A stretch of DNA of 35,112 bases from VBCK01 sp035511515 (lineage in GTDB: Bacteria > Pseudomonadota > Gammaproteobacteria > Burkholderiales > Burkholderiaceae_F). Numbering within the stretch: position 1 is the first letter of the stretch; the number at the start of each line of letters is the position of its first letter. Positions 14,743 through 22,670 of the stretch are shown in pieces. The stretch lies in NCBI GenBank assembly GCA_035511515.1, contig DATKFG010000081.1, forward strand, positions 1 through 35,112. The letters are read 5' to 3'. The notes under the pieces are model-generated. The model was not told where the DNA came from and searched no databases. It saw nothing but the letters and a program-made list of their open reading frames with translations. The position numbers were made by a program, and so were the translations under genes.

Positions 14743-16215
14743 TCAGTTGCTCGATACCGTCGCGGCGGCCTCGTACCAGCTGCCGCCCAGCGCCCGGTAG
14801 ACCGAGATGAGCGAAGTTCCGGCGTCGGTCTGCGCCTGGGCCAGGCCTTCGCGGTCGCTCAGCAGCTGGCGCTCAGCATCCAGGACGGTCAGGAAATCGG
14901 TCACCCCGGCCTCGAAGCGCGTCCGCGCCAGCTTGGCGGCCTGCTCCGAGGCACGCGCGGCCTTGAACAGGCTCTCGGCGCGCCTCTGGTTGCGATCGAA
15001 GCTGATCAAGGCGCCTTCGGTTTCTTCCAGCGCAATCAGCACCGTTTTTTCGTACTGCGCCAACGCGGCATCGGTCCTGGCCTCGTTCTGACGGATGCGC
15101 GAGCGGATCCGCCCGAAATCGAGCACGTTCCAGCTGATCGCGCCGCCCAGGTTGTAGTAGTAAGCCGCCGCTGTACCCAGGCTGCCGGGGTTCAGTGCGT
15201 TCAATCCCAGCAGCCCGCTGATCGAGACGCTGGGGAACAGATCCGCCTTCGAGGCGCCGATGTCGGCGGTGGCCGCGGCGAGCTGGCGCTCCGCGATGCG
15301 GATATCGGGCCGGCGCCTGAGCAGCGCGGCCGGCGAGCCAACGCCGTCGACCGGCTGGATGCCCGGCAGCGGCTGGATCTCGCTCGCCAACGTGGCCAGC
15401 TCAGTCGGAGGCCGCCCGGTCAGAACCGCCAGGCGGAAGCGCGACAGCTCGATGCCGGCCTCCAGCAGCGGAATCACGGCGCGCGTGCTTTCGACCTGGG
15501 ACTGGGCGCGCGTGGTGTCCAGCTCGGTCCCACGCCCGGCATCCAGCCGCGCCTGCACCAGGTCCAGATTGGCCTGCTGGTTCTGCAGCGACTCGTGCGC
15601 GATCTGCAGGCGCAGCTGCTGGCCGCGCAGCTCGAAGTAGTTGCGCGCCACTTCGGCCGTGACGCTGACCTGCGCGGCGGCAATACCGGCCTGCGCGGCC
15701 GACACCGATGCAGCAGCCGACTCCGACGCCCTGGAATAGCGCCCGAACAGGGGCAGCTCCCAGCTCGCGTTGAACGAGGTGTCGTAATCGTCCAGGGTCC
15801 GGTTCTTGCGGCTGACCCCGGGCGCCAACGACTGCGGGATGATCTCGCGCGTACCGCTGGCGCTGGCGCCGACCAGCGGGTAGGCTTCCGCGTCCACGCC
15901 GAGCTTGATCGCCCGCGCCGCCTGCAGATTGGCCACCGCGATCCGGATGTCGTGATTGGCCTTCAGCGCGTCTTCGACCAGCTGGTTCAGCACCGGATCG
16001 TCGAAGCGCCGCCAGAACTCGCGCGGCGGCTCGCTCAGGTGATCCCCGCTGGCGTTCTCGAAGTCCGCCGCCAGTGGCATCTGCGGCTGACGGTAGTTCG
16101 GCCCGAGCGCGCAGCCGGCCACAATCGATGTCAGCAGCAACGCGGCCAGAAGCGGCCGTTGCACAAGGCCCCTCGCGGGACGTCTCACGGAACTGAACCG
16201 GATATCAGTCGTCAT
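14743..16215 (-). CDS. RND efflux outer-membrane factor lipoprotein (OprM/NodT type)
   Basis: A 490-residue TolC-family channel. The N-terminus ends in the lipobox IVAGC followed by ALGPNYRQPQMP, the standard start of NodT/OprM lipoproteins. The two-fold helical repeats are visible, for example LVEDALKANHDIRIAVANL and the DAGRGTELDTTRAQSQVEST segment, and RRPDIRIAERQLAAATADIG is a family hallmark. It forms the outer-membrane exit duct. It is last gene of the MFP-RND-OMF operon and overlaps the RND gene by 11 bp, so its translation is coupled. The stop lies close to the convergent small unknown gene. Confidence 0.95.
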   Translation of the reverse strand: MTTDIRFSSVRRPARGLVQRPLLAALLLTSIVAGCALGPNYRQPQMPLAADFENASGDHLSEPPREFWRRFDDPVLNQLVEDALKANHDIRIAVANLQAARAIKLGVDAEAYPLVGASASGTREIIPQSLAPGVSRKNRTLDDYDTSFNASWELPLFGRYSRASESAAASVSAAQAGIAAAQVSVTAEVARNYFELRGQQLRLQIAHESLQNQQANLDLVQARLDAGRGTELDTTRAQSQVESTRAVIPLLEAGIELSRFRLAVLTGRPPTELATLASEIQPLPGIQPVDGVGSPAALLRRRPDIRIAERQLAAATADIGASKADLFPSVSISGLLGLNALNPGSLGTAAAYYYNLGGAISWNVLDFGRIRSRIRQNEARTDAALAQYEKTVLIALEETEGALISFDRNQRRAESLFKAARASEQAAKLARTRFEAGVTDFLTVLDAERQLLSDREGLAQAQTDAGTSLISVYRALGGSWYEAAATVSSN

Positions 16216-19200
16216 CGCGCCGCCCCCGTGGCTGCATTCCGAGCGCCGCAGCGCCCAGGCCGGCCCCCGCCTGCGGCCGTGATCTGACCGCGGCCGACGC
16301 CTTGAGCGCCAGGGTCCGCAGCAGCGTGTAAAACACCGGCGTCAGGAAGATCCCGAACGAGGTCACGCCCAGCATCCCGGCGAACACCGCGATACCCATC
16401 GCACGGCGCATTTCCGAGCCGGCGCCCGTGCCCAGGATCAGCGGGACCACGCCGGCGCAGAAGGCCACCGAGGTCATCAGAATCGGGCGCAGCCTCATCC
16501 GGCACGCGTGCAGCACCGCCTCGAGCATCGGCTCGCCGCGCGCTTCCAGGTCGCGCGCGAACTCCACGATCAGGATCGCGTTCTTGCAGGCCAGGCCCAC
16601 CAGCACCACGAACGCGATCTGCGTAAAGATGTTGTTGTCGGCGGGAATTCCGAAAAAGCCGCTCAGCCAGACCCCGGTGATCGCGCTGAAAATACACATC
16701 GGAACGATCAGCACGATCGCCAGCGGCAGCGTCCAGCTCTCGTAGTTGGCCGCCAGCACCAGGAACACCAGCAGCACGCACAGCGGGAAGATGAACACCA
16801 TCGTGTTGCCCGCGATCTTTTCCTGGTAGACCAGCTCGGTCCAGTCGTAGCCGATCCCGCGCGGCAGGCTCGCCTTCAGCACGTGCTCGATTTCGGCCTG
16901 CGCCTGCCCGGAGCTGTAGCCAGGCTTGGGCGCGCCGTTGATGTCGGCCGAATAGAACCCGTTGTGGCGCGTGACGCTGACCGGCCCGAAGGTCGGCTGG
17001 ATCCTCATCACCGCGCCCAGCGGCACCATTTCTCCGCGACTGTTGCGCGCCTTCAGCTGAGTGATCGAATCGGCGTTGGCGCGGTACGGCGCGTCCGCCT
17101 GCACGATCACCTGGTAGGTCTTGCCGAAGCGGTTGAAGTCGTTCACGTACAGGGACCCCAGATACAGCTGCATCGTGTCGTAGATGTCGGTCAGGTTCAT
17201 CCCCATCTGCTTGACACGGGTGCGATCGATGTCGGCGTACAGCTGCGGCACGTTGATCTGGTAGTTGGAATACACCTGGGTCAGGATCGAATGCGGGTTG
17301 CCGTACACCCGGCCCAGCGTTCCGCCGACCGCCCCGGCCAGCGCCTGCTCTCCGAGCGAGTTGCGGTCGAGCAGCTGCAGCTTGAATCCGCCCGCCTGGC
17401 CGATGCCAGACACGGGCGGCGGCGACAGCACGAAAATGAATGCGTCCTTGATGACGCTGGCCCGCTTGTTGATCTCGCCCGCGATCGCATCGGCGCTCAG
17501 CGCCGGTTTGGTCCGCTTCTCGAAGTCGTTCAACGGGAAAAACACGATACCGGCGTCGGTCAGATTCGAAAAACCGTTGATCGACAGGCCGGGAAAGGCG
17601 ACCGAATCGTGCACGCCGGGCACCTGCTGGCCGATGTCGCTCAGTTTGCGGATCACCTCGGTGGTCCGGTCCAGCGACGAACCCTCGGGCAGCTGCGCGA
17701 TACCGATCAGGTACTGCTTGTCCTGCTGCGGCACGAAGCCGGGCGGCACCTTCCAGAACAACAGCAGCGTCAAGCCGATCAACAGCGCGTAGACCCCCAG
17801 TATCCGGGCCTTGTGGCCCAGGATGACGGTCACGCCCCGGCCGTAGCCATCCGAGGAGCGCTTGAAGAAGCGGTTAAAGCGCCTGAAGAAGCCTCCCAGC
17901 ACGCGCTCCATCGCGCGCATCACCACGTCCTTGGGCTCATCGCGGCCCTTGAGCAGGATGGACGCCAGCGCCGGCGACAGCGTGAGCGAGTTGAAGGCGG
18001 AAATCACCGTCGAGATCGCGATCGTCACCGCGAACTGCCGATAGAACTGTCCCGACAGGCCCGACACGAACGACAGCGGCACGAACACCGCGCACAGCAC
18101 CAGCGCGATCGCGATGATGGGGCCGCTGACTTCCTGCATCGCGCGCACCGTGGCGTCGTGGGGCGACAGCCCTGCCTCGATGTTGCGCTCGACGTTTTCG
18201 ACCACGACGATCGCATCGTCGACCACGATCCCGATCGCCAGCACCAGGCCGAACAGCGTCAGCGTGTTGATCGAAAAGCCCAGGGCCAGCAGAACCGCGA
18301 AAGTTCCAACCACCGCCACCGGAACCGCCAGCAGCGGGATGATCGAAGCGCGCCAGGTCTGCAGGAATATGATCACCACCAACGCCACCAGCAGGATGGC
18401 ATAGCTCAGCGTCTTGATCACCTCGCTGATCGAGGTCCTGACAAACTGCGTGGGGTCGTAGACGATCTGGTAGTCGACGCCCTGCGGGAAATCCGCCTTC
18501 AGCCGCTCCATCGTCGAGCGCACGTCGCTGGAAAGCGCCAGCGCGTTGGACTCGGGCGCCTGGAAGATCCCGATCGCCACCGCCTCCTTGTTGTTCAGCA
18601 GGCTGCGCAGCGCATACGTGCCGGCGCTGAGCTCGACCCGCCCCAGATCGCGGATCCGGATCACCGACACGTCGGTCGGGTCGGCCCGCACGATGATGTC
18701 GCCGAACTCCTCTTCGGTCTTCAGGCGTCCCTTGGTGTTGACCGACATCGTGAACACGGTGCCGGGCGGGCTGGGCGCGGCGCCGACCACCCCGGCAGCC
18801 ACCTGGGCGTTCTGTTCGCGGATCGCCGTTACGACCTCGCTGGTGGCCACGCCGCGCGCGGCCAGCTTGTTCGGGTCCAGCCAGATGCGCATCGCGTAAT
18901 CGCCCTCGCCGAACACCAGCACCGACCCCATGCCCGGGATCCGCAGCAGCGGATCACGCACGTACAGCTGCGCGTAGTTGCGCAGGTACAGCGCGTCGTA
19001 GCGGTTGTCGGGCGACACCATGTGCACGACCATCGTCAGCGTGGGCGAGCTCTTCTCGGTGGTCACGCCGATCTGGCGCACCACATCCGGCAGGCGCGGC
19101 AGCGCGCGGTTGATCCGGTTTTGCACCTCCGATTCGGCCGCGATCGGGTCGGTGCCGATGCGGAACGTGCACGTCAGCGTCATCGATCCGTCGGAGGTCG

Positions 19201-19450
19201 CCTGGCTGTCGTAATACAGCAGGTTGTCCACGCCGTTGATCTGCTCCTCCAGCGGCGTGGCCACCGTCTCGGCGATCACGCGCGGGTTGGCGCCCGGAAA
19301 CTGGGCCCGCACCACGACCTGCGGGGGAGTCACCTCCGGGTACTCGGAGATCGGCAGCTTGAACAGCGAGATCAGTCCGACCAGAAACACGATGATCGAC
19401 AGCACCGCGGCAAAGCGCGGCCGGTCGATGAAAAAATGGGAAACGTCCAT
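16205..19450 (-). CDS. RND multidrug efflux permease (HAE1 family, MexF/BpeF-like)
   Basis: A 1081-residue inner-membrane pump with 12 expected transmembrane helices and two large periplasmic loops. The N-terminus FFIDRPRFAAVLSIIVFLVG and LPISEYPEVTPPQVVVRAQF closely follows MexF/BpeF/OqxB rather than AcrB/MexB. The proton-relay Asp pair is in LAIGIVVDDAIVVVENVE (fourth helix). The periplasmic motif REQNAQVAAGVVGA is also conserved. It uses the proton gradient to expel drugs or other small amphiphiles through the adaptor and outer-membrane channel encoded on either side. It starts 10 bp after the adaptor gene. Substrates such as chloramphenicol, quinolones or trimethoprim are known for relatives, but not shown here. 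Confidence 0.95.
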   Translation of the reverse strand: MDVSHFFIDRPRFAAVLSIIVFLVGLISLFKLPISEYPEVTPPQVVVRAQFPGANPRVIAETVATPLEEQINGVDNLLYYDSQATSDGSMTLTCTFRIGTDPIAAESEVQNRINRALPRLPDVVRQIGVTTEKSSPTLTMVVHMVSPDNRYDALYLRNYAQLYVRDPLLRIPGMGSVLVFGEGDYAMRIWLDPNKLAARGVATSEVVTAIREQNAQVAAGVVGAAPSPPGTVFTMSVNTKGRLKTEEEFGDIIVRADPTDVSVIRIRDLGRVELSAGTYALRSLLNNKEAVAIGIFQAPESNALALSSDVRSTMERLKADFPQGVDYQIVYDPTQFVRTSISEVIKTLSYAILLVALVVIIFLQTWRASIIPLLAVPVAVVGTFAVLLALGFSINTLTLFGLVLAIGIVVDDAIVVVENVERNIEAGLSPHDATVRAMQEVSGPIIAIALVLCAVFVPLSFVSGLSGQFYRQFAVTIAISTVISAFNSLTLSPALASILLKGRDEPKDVVMRAMERVLGGFFRRFNRFFKRSSDGYGRGVTVILGHKARILGVYALLIGLTLLLFWKVPPGFVPQQDKQYLIGIAQLPEGSSLDRTTEVIRKLSDIGQQVPGVHDSVAFPGLSINGFSNLTDAGIVFFPLNDFEKRTKPALSADAIAGEINKRASVIKDAFIFVLSPPPVSGIGQAGGFKLQLLDRNSLGEQALAGAVGGTLGRVYGNPHSILTQVYSNYQINVPQLYADIDRTRVKQMGMNLTDIYDTMQLYLGSLYVNDFNRFGKTYQVIVQADAPYRANADSITQLKARNSRGEMVPLGAVMRIQPTFGPVSVTRHNGFYSADINGAPKPGYSSGQAQAEIEHVLKASLPRGIGYDWTELVYQEKIAGNTMVFIFPLCVLLVFLVLAANYESWTLPLAIVLIVPMCIFSAITGVWLSGFFGIPADNNIFTQIAFVVLVGLACKNAILIVEFARDLEARGEPMLEAVLHACRMRLRPILMTSVAFCAGVVPLILGTGAGSEMRRAMGIAVFAGMLGVTSFGIFLTPVFYTLLRTLALKASAAVRSRPQAGAGLGAAALGMQPRGRRDDD

Positions 19451-19460
19451 CGCGAGCTTC

Positions 19461-20678
19461 CTATCCTTGGGCCGCCGCCGAGTCCGGCTTCTTGATCGGC
19501 ATGCCCCGATCATCGATCGGCAGCTTCTCGGGCGTGACCGGCTGGCCCGGGCGGACCCGCTGCAGGCCGTCGACCACGACCAGGTCGCCGGGAAACACGC
19601 CGCCGGTGACCACGCGCATGCCATCGACCAGCGGCCCCAGCGTGACCTCGCGGAACTGCGCCGTGTTGTTCTGCCCCACCACCAGCACGAAACGTTTGGT
19701 CTGATCGGTCCCGATCGCCTGCTCCGGCGTCAGCACTGCCGTGTAGGTGCCGCTGCCCAACAGCCGGATGCGCGCGAACAGTCCCGGCGTGAAGCGCCGG
19801 TCGGTGTTGTCGAACACCGCGCGCGTGCGCATTGCACCGGTCTGGGGATTGAGCTGGTTGTCGACGAAATTCAATTCGCCCCGGTGCGGAAAGCCCTGCT
19901 CGTCGGCCAGCCCCATCAGGACCGGGTTCGGGTGCGACTGCGAGCCGGCTTTGGCCGACTTGGCGTATCTCAAATACGCATCCTCGCCCGCGTCGAAATA
20001 CGCGTAGACCTTGTCCTGCGACACGATCGAGGTAAGCACCGGACTGCCCACATTGACCAGGTTGCCCGCGGTTACGTTGGCGCGCGAGACACGCCCCGCG
20101 ATGGGGGCGCGAATTTCGGTGTAGCCCACGTTCAGTTGAGCGGTCTGCACCGCCGCTTCGGCGGCCTGCACGTTGGCGGTCGCGTTGCGCGTGCCGGACG
20201 TCAACTGGTCGTATTCCTGCTGCGAGATCGCCTTGACATCGATCAGCTTGTGGGCGCGCGCCTCGTCGAGGATCGCCAGCTCGACCTGGGTCTGGGCGGC
20301 GGCGAGTTGCGCGCGCGCCCGGGCCAGCTCGGCCAGGTACGGGTCCGGATCGATCGTGAACAGCAGATCGCCCTGCCGGACCTCCTGTCCGTCGTTGAAG
20401 TGAACCTTCTTGATGTAGCCGGTCACGCGCGGCCGAACGTCGACCGATTGCGGCGCCTCCAGGCGCCCGGTGAAGTCGTCGGATTCCTGCACCTGGCGCT
20501 TGACAGCGGGCGCCACCGACACGGTCGGCGGGCCGAAGCCCCCCGGCGGCGGGGTATCCGCCCTGGACTGGCAGCCCGCAAGAGCGATCGAGCCGGCCAC
20601 GATGAGCCCGCCGAGCAGCGCGCCAGTGCGCAGTCCATCGACTGCCGGGATACGCGATGAAAGTAAAGCGTTTGCCAT
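19461..20678 (-). CDS. RND efflux periplasmic adaptor (membrane fusion protein)
   Basis: A 405-residue adaptor. A lipoprotein signal (LIVAGSIALAGC) gives an inner-membrane lipid anchor. The biotinyl-lipoyl half-domains flank the hairpin (VRPRVTGYIKKVHFNDGQEV and GYTEIRAPIAGRVSRANV), and the alpha-helical hairpin lies between (ARARAQLAAAQTQVELAILD). The C-terminal barrel and membrane-proximal domain end near DGLQRVRPGQPV. It bridges the pump and the outer-membrane duct. I chose the ATG giving MANALLSSRIP; a much longer in-frame reading upstream adds non-conserved residues. It is first gene of the efflux operon and divergent from an HxlR regulator, the likely controller. Confidence 0.93.
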   Translation of the reverse strand: MANALLSSRIPAVDGLRTGALLGGLIVAGSIALAGCQSRADTPPPGGFGPPTVSVAPAVKRQVQESDDFTGRLEAPQSVDVRPRVTGYIKKVHFNDGQEVRQGDLLFTIDPDPYLAELARARAQLAAAQTQVELAILDEARAHKLIDVKAISQQEYDQLTSGTRNATANVQAAEAAVQTAQLNVGYTEIRAPIAGRVSRANVTAGNLVNVGSPVLTSIVSQDKVYAYFDAGEDAYLRYAKSAKAGSQSHPNPVLMGLADEQGFPHRGELNFVDNQLNPQTGAMRTRAVFDNTDRRFTPGLFARIRLLGSGTYTAVLTPEQAIGTDQTKRFVLVVGQNNTAQFREVTLGPLVDGMRVVTGGVFPGDLVVVDGLQRVRPGQPVTPEKLPIDDRGMPIKKPDSAAAQG

Positions 20679-20837
20679 GATTCGATCCTGAATCGGTTTG
20701 ACCACAACTTTGCGTGCGCAAGCCGCCGAATTATCCGCGTCCCGCGCGATCCCTTGTATCAAAAACAACGAGGACTTTTTGTCTGTCGAAATGCGAGACT
20801 TCGCGCCGCCCGCAACTGCGGAGGTCGGCTCCGATGT

Positions 20838-20970
20838 GTGACCCTCTTCACCTGCTTCCAACATCCCGACGGCAACCCCGCGGACAAGATACAACCGGGA
20901 TCCAGCCAAGATCACACTTGTGACCAAACATCACCTACGTGACCACCTCTTCATCTGCTTGTAGCATTCC
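20838..20970 (+). repeat. Imperfect direct repeat in the efflux control region
   Basis: The 29-base segment at 20838-20866 (beginning GTGACCCTCTTCACCTGCTT) recurs at 20939-20970 (beginning GTGACCACCTCTTCATCTGC) with a few substitutions and small gaps, start-to-start about 101 bp. Both begin with GTGACC and contain CTCTTCA-CTGCTT. The spacing is near ten helical turns, so the two could be a pair of regulator sites on one DNA face. This is seen directly; function is inferred. Confidence 0.45.
20912..20942. promoter_or_regulatory. Tandem TCAC-N4-GTGA palindromes, candidate operators
   Basis: TCAC-ACTT-GTGA (20912-20923) and TCAC-CTAC-GTGA (20931-20942) are two matching 12-bp palindromes set 19 bp apart start to start. 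They sit in the divergent efflux/HxlR region, where a dimeric winged-helix repressor would be expected to bind. The first extends to TCACA-CT-TGTGA. No experiment is known for these sites; the regulator assignment is by position. Confidence 0.5.
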
Positions 20971-21018
20971 AACGGAGATTTGGTATACAAAATAGAGCTA
21001 ATATCCGAACGAGATCAC

Positions 21019-21032
21019 GTACGAAATCGTAC
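21019..21032. promoter_or_regulatory. GTACGA-AA-TCGTAC palindrome, candidate HxlR operator
   Basis: This is a perfect 6-bp-arm palindrome with a 2-bp centre, about 93 bp before the HxlR start and just after the candidate TATACA box. HxlR-family repressors such as YodB are known to bind TAC/GTA-containing palindromes near their own promoters, so autoregulation is a reasonable inference. Confidence 0.4.
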
Positions 21033-21124
21033 TAGGGGCCGGGTTCGCCACAAGGAGTGCGTTGCGGGTCACCTGGTTTCCTTCAGTAACCACTTTGGGT
21101 TCGACACCTTTAGCGGAGTCGGCG

Positions 21125-21514
21125 ATGGCCACACTCAAACGAAAAAACTCCCTCGATGCAGACAACTGCCCGATCCGGGACGTGCTGGATCGGGTCGGTG
21201 ACCGCTGGAGCATGCTGCTGTTGTGCACGCTGGCCAAGAACGGCACGTTGCGGTTCAGCGCGTTGAAGGTCCAGATCGGGGACATATCGCAGCGGATGTT
21301 GGCGCAGACGCTGCGCCGGCTTGAGCAGGACGGCTTCCTGACCCGCACGGTGTACCCCACGAACCCGCCACGCGTCGAGTACGCGTTGACGCCATTGGGC
21401 AAATCGCTGCTCGAGCCGGTGTGGGAACTGGTGCGCTGGGCCAAGCAGAATCACCGGCGCGTGCTGGATGCGCGCAAGCACTACGTGCCGCCGCTGCGCC
21501 AGCAGGCGCTGTAG
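21125..21514 (+). CDS. HxlR-family winged-helix transcriptional regulator
   Basis: A 129-residue regulator. The family opening DADNCPIRDVLDRVGDRWSM includes the conserved N-terminal Cys (C15), which in YodB/HypR-type members senses electrophiles or oxidants. The winged helix follows: LRFSALKVQIGDISQRMLAQ as turn and recognition helix, then LRRLEQDGFLTRTVYPTNPP and the wing RVEYALTPLGKSL. It is divergent from the efflux operon and probably represses it until a quinone-like or oxidant signal appears; this is by analogy and position. GGAG is present before the ATG. Unusually, the last codons (LRQQAL) and the stop lie inside a perfect long palindrome. Confidence 0.92.
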   Translation: MATLKRKNSLDADNCPIRDVLDRVGDRWSMLLLCTLAKNGTLRFSALKVQIGDISQRMLAQTLRRLEQDGFLTRTVYPTNPPRVEYALTPLGKSLLEPVWELVRWAKQNHRRVLDARKHYVPPLRQQAL

Positions 21515-21553
21515 CAGGCCCCGGCCTGCTACAGCGCCTGCTGGCGCAGCGGC
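21490..21553. repeat. Perfect 31-bp-arm inverted repeat spanning the HxlR stop codon
   Basis: 21490-21520 is the exact reverse complement of 21523-21553 with only CC between. The left arm encodes the last residues of the regulator and contains its TAG stop. The transcript could fold into a very stable hairpin, but no U-run follows, so it is not a canonical intrinsic terminator. It may be an inverted duplication of the gene end or an inserted palindromic repeat. Confidence 0.85.
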
Positions 21554-21628
21554 CTGCGTAGCCTTGGCGAAGCACGCCGGGGCAGTACAGCAAATGCTGG
21601 CCCCCGGCCTGCGTAGCCTTTGCGAAGC
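21551..21628 (+). repeat. Two 23-bp direct repeats downstream of the HxlR gene
   Basis: The 23-mer starting GGCCTGCGTAGCCTTGGCGA at 21551-21573 recurs at 21606-21628 with a single change (G to T). The period is 55 bp. Together with the adjoining palindrome these repeats fill most of the 198-bp gap before the serine protease gene. They look like remnants of a small repeat family. Confidence 0.7.
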
Positions 21629-21712
21629 TGGCCGATCGGCGGATGCGCCCTTGATCTCGATTCGCTAAGTTTCGGGCGTCGCAATTGGGGCATCCGAAAG
21701 GGGCATACGGTT

Positions 21713-22660
21713 ATGGAGCAGCTTGGTCAAAACCTGGACATCACGCCGCTTAAGGCGCTTTCCGATTCGATCGCATCCACGGTCGAAAAGGTCGGCCGGT
21801 CCACGGTCGCGGTGCGGGGGCGCGGGCGCCACGCGCTGGGCTGCGCGGTGGTGTGGCGCGATGGCATCCTGGTCACCGCCGCCCATGTGTTCGGCCGGGC
21901 TCCGGCCACGGCATCGATCGTCACGGCGCACCGAGGCGGCGCCGATCTCGCGCTGATCGGCACCGATGCGCCCACCGATCTGGCCGTTTTCCGGCTGCCC
22001 GGCAACGAGCTGCCGGCGGTCGAGGTGGCCTCATGCGCTGGTGCCCGCGCAGGGGAGCTGGCGATCCAGGTCGGCCGCTCGCAGGCCGGCGAGCTCACGG
22101 CCAGCGTGTCGGTCATCAATCGGGTAGCCGGCCCCTGGCAAACGTGGTTGGGTGGCCACATGGATCGGATGATCCGGCTCGACTCCGGCGTGCACGAGGG
22201 CCTGTCCGGCGCGGCGGTGGCCGACGCCAGCGGCCGCGTGATCGGAATGGCCACGTCGGCCCTGTCGCGCGCGTACGGCATCGTGGTTCCCGAATCGACG
22301 ATCGGCCGGGTCCTCGACGAGCTGCTGGCCAAAGGGCACGTGGCCCGCGCCTTCCTCGGCATCGGCGCGCAGCCGGTGGCCGTCTCCGGCGCCAGGGCCG
22401 GCGCAGCGGCGGGCGGTGACGGCTCCGGTTTGTTGATCACCTCGCTGCTGCCCGACGGGCCCGCCGCTCAAGGCGGGCTCCTCGTGGGCGATATCGTGGT
22501 CGACGTGGCCGACCATCAGGCCTCGAGCGTGCCCGAATTGCGCGATGCGCTCGCCGGCAACATCGGAAGGAGCGTGCGCGTCTCGCTGATCCGCGGCGGC
22601 GCGCCGGCCCAGGCCCAGGTAACCGTCGGCCAATGGCCCACCGAGGCGCGTGCCGGCTGA
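21713..22660 (+). CDS. Cytosolic HtrA-like serine protease (S1C) with PDZ domain
   Basis: A 315-residue protein with a trypsin-like domain and one C-terminal PDZ domain (roughly residues 218-310, ARAFLGIGAQPV then GLLITSLLPDGPAAQGGLLV and GDIVVDVADHQASS). The catalytic triad is readable: His58 (LVTAAHVFG), Asp89 (PTDLAVFRL) and Ser165 in HEGLSGAAV. The usual GNSGG around the Ser is altered to GLSGA. There is no signal peptide or membrane anchor, unlike DegP or DegS, so it should act in the cytoplasm or be a regulator. AAAGGGG precedes the ATG. A LuxR-type regulator gene starts 10 bp after its stop, so the two form an operon. Confidence 0.88.
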   Translation: MEQLGQNLDITPLKALSDSIASTVEKVGRSTVAVRGRGRHALGCAVVWRDGILVTAAHVFGRAPATASIVTAHRGGADLALIGTDAPTDLAVFRLPGNELPAVEVASCAGARAGELAIQVGRSQAGELTASVSVINRVAGPWQTWLGGHMDRMIRLDSGVHEGLSGAAVADASGRVIGMATSALSRAYGIVVPESTIGRVLDELLAKGHVARAFLGIGAQPVAVSGARAGAAAGGDGSGLLITSLLPDGPAAQGGLLVGDIVVDVADHQASSVPELRDALAGNIGRSVRVSLIRGGAPAQAQVTVGQWPTEARAG

Positions 22661-22670
22661 TCGGAGTCGA

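Larger units (their letters stand above)
20679..21124. promoter_or_regulatory. Divergent control region between the efflux operon and the HxlR gene
   Basis: This 446-bp gap contains no gene and is visibly less GC-rich than its surroundings. It should hold the promoters of both the efflux operon (leftward) and the regulator (rightward). On the plus strand TTGTAG (20959-20964) and TATACA (20984-20989) could be -35/-10 boxes, but the 19-bp spacing is long. Symmetrical sites and a long imperfect direct repeat inside it are listed separately. The motif GATACAA also appears at 20888-20894, on the opposite strand at 20754-20760, and as GTATACAA at 20983-20990. Confidence 0.7.

Noticed and set aside
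16508..19495. 995-codon open frame on the plus strand opposite the RND pump
   Set aside because: It is antisense to a highly conserved pump and rich in His, Gln, Arg and Asp with no domain motifs; a GC-skew artefact.
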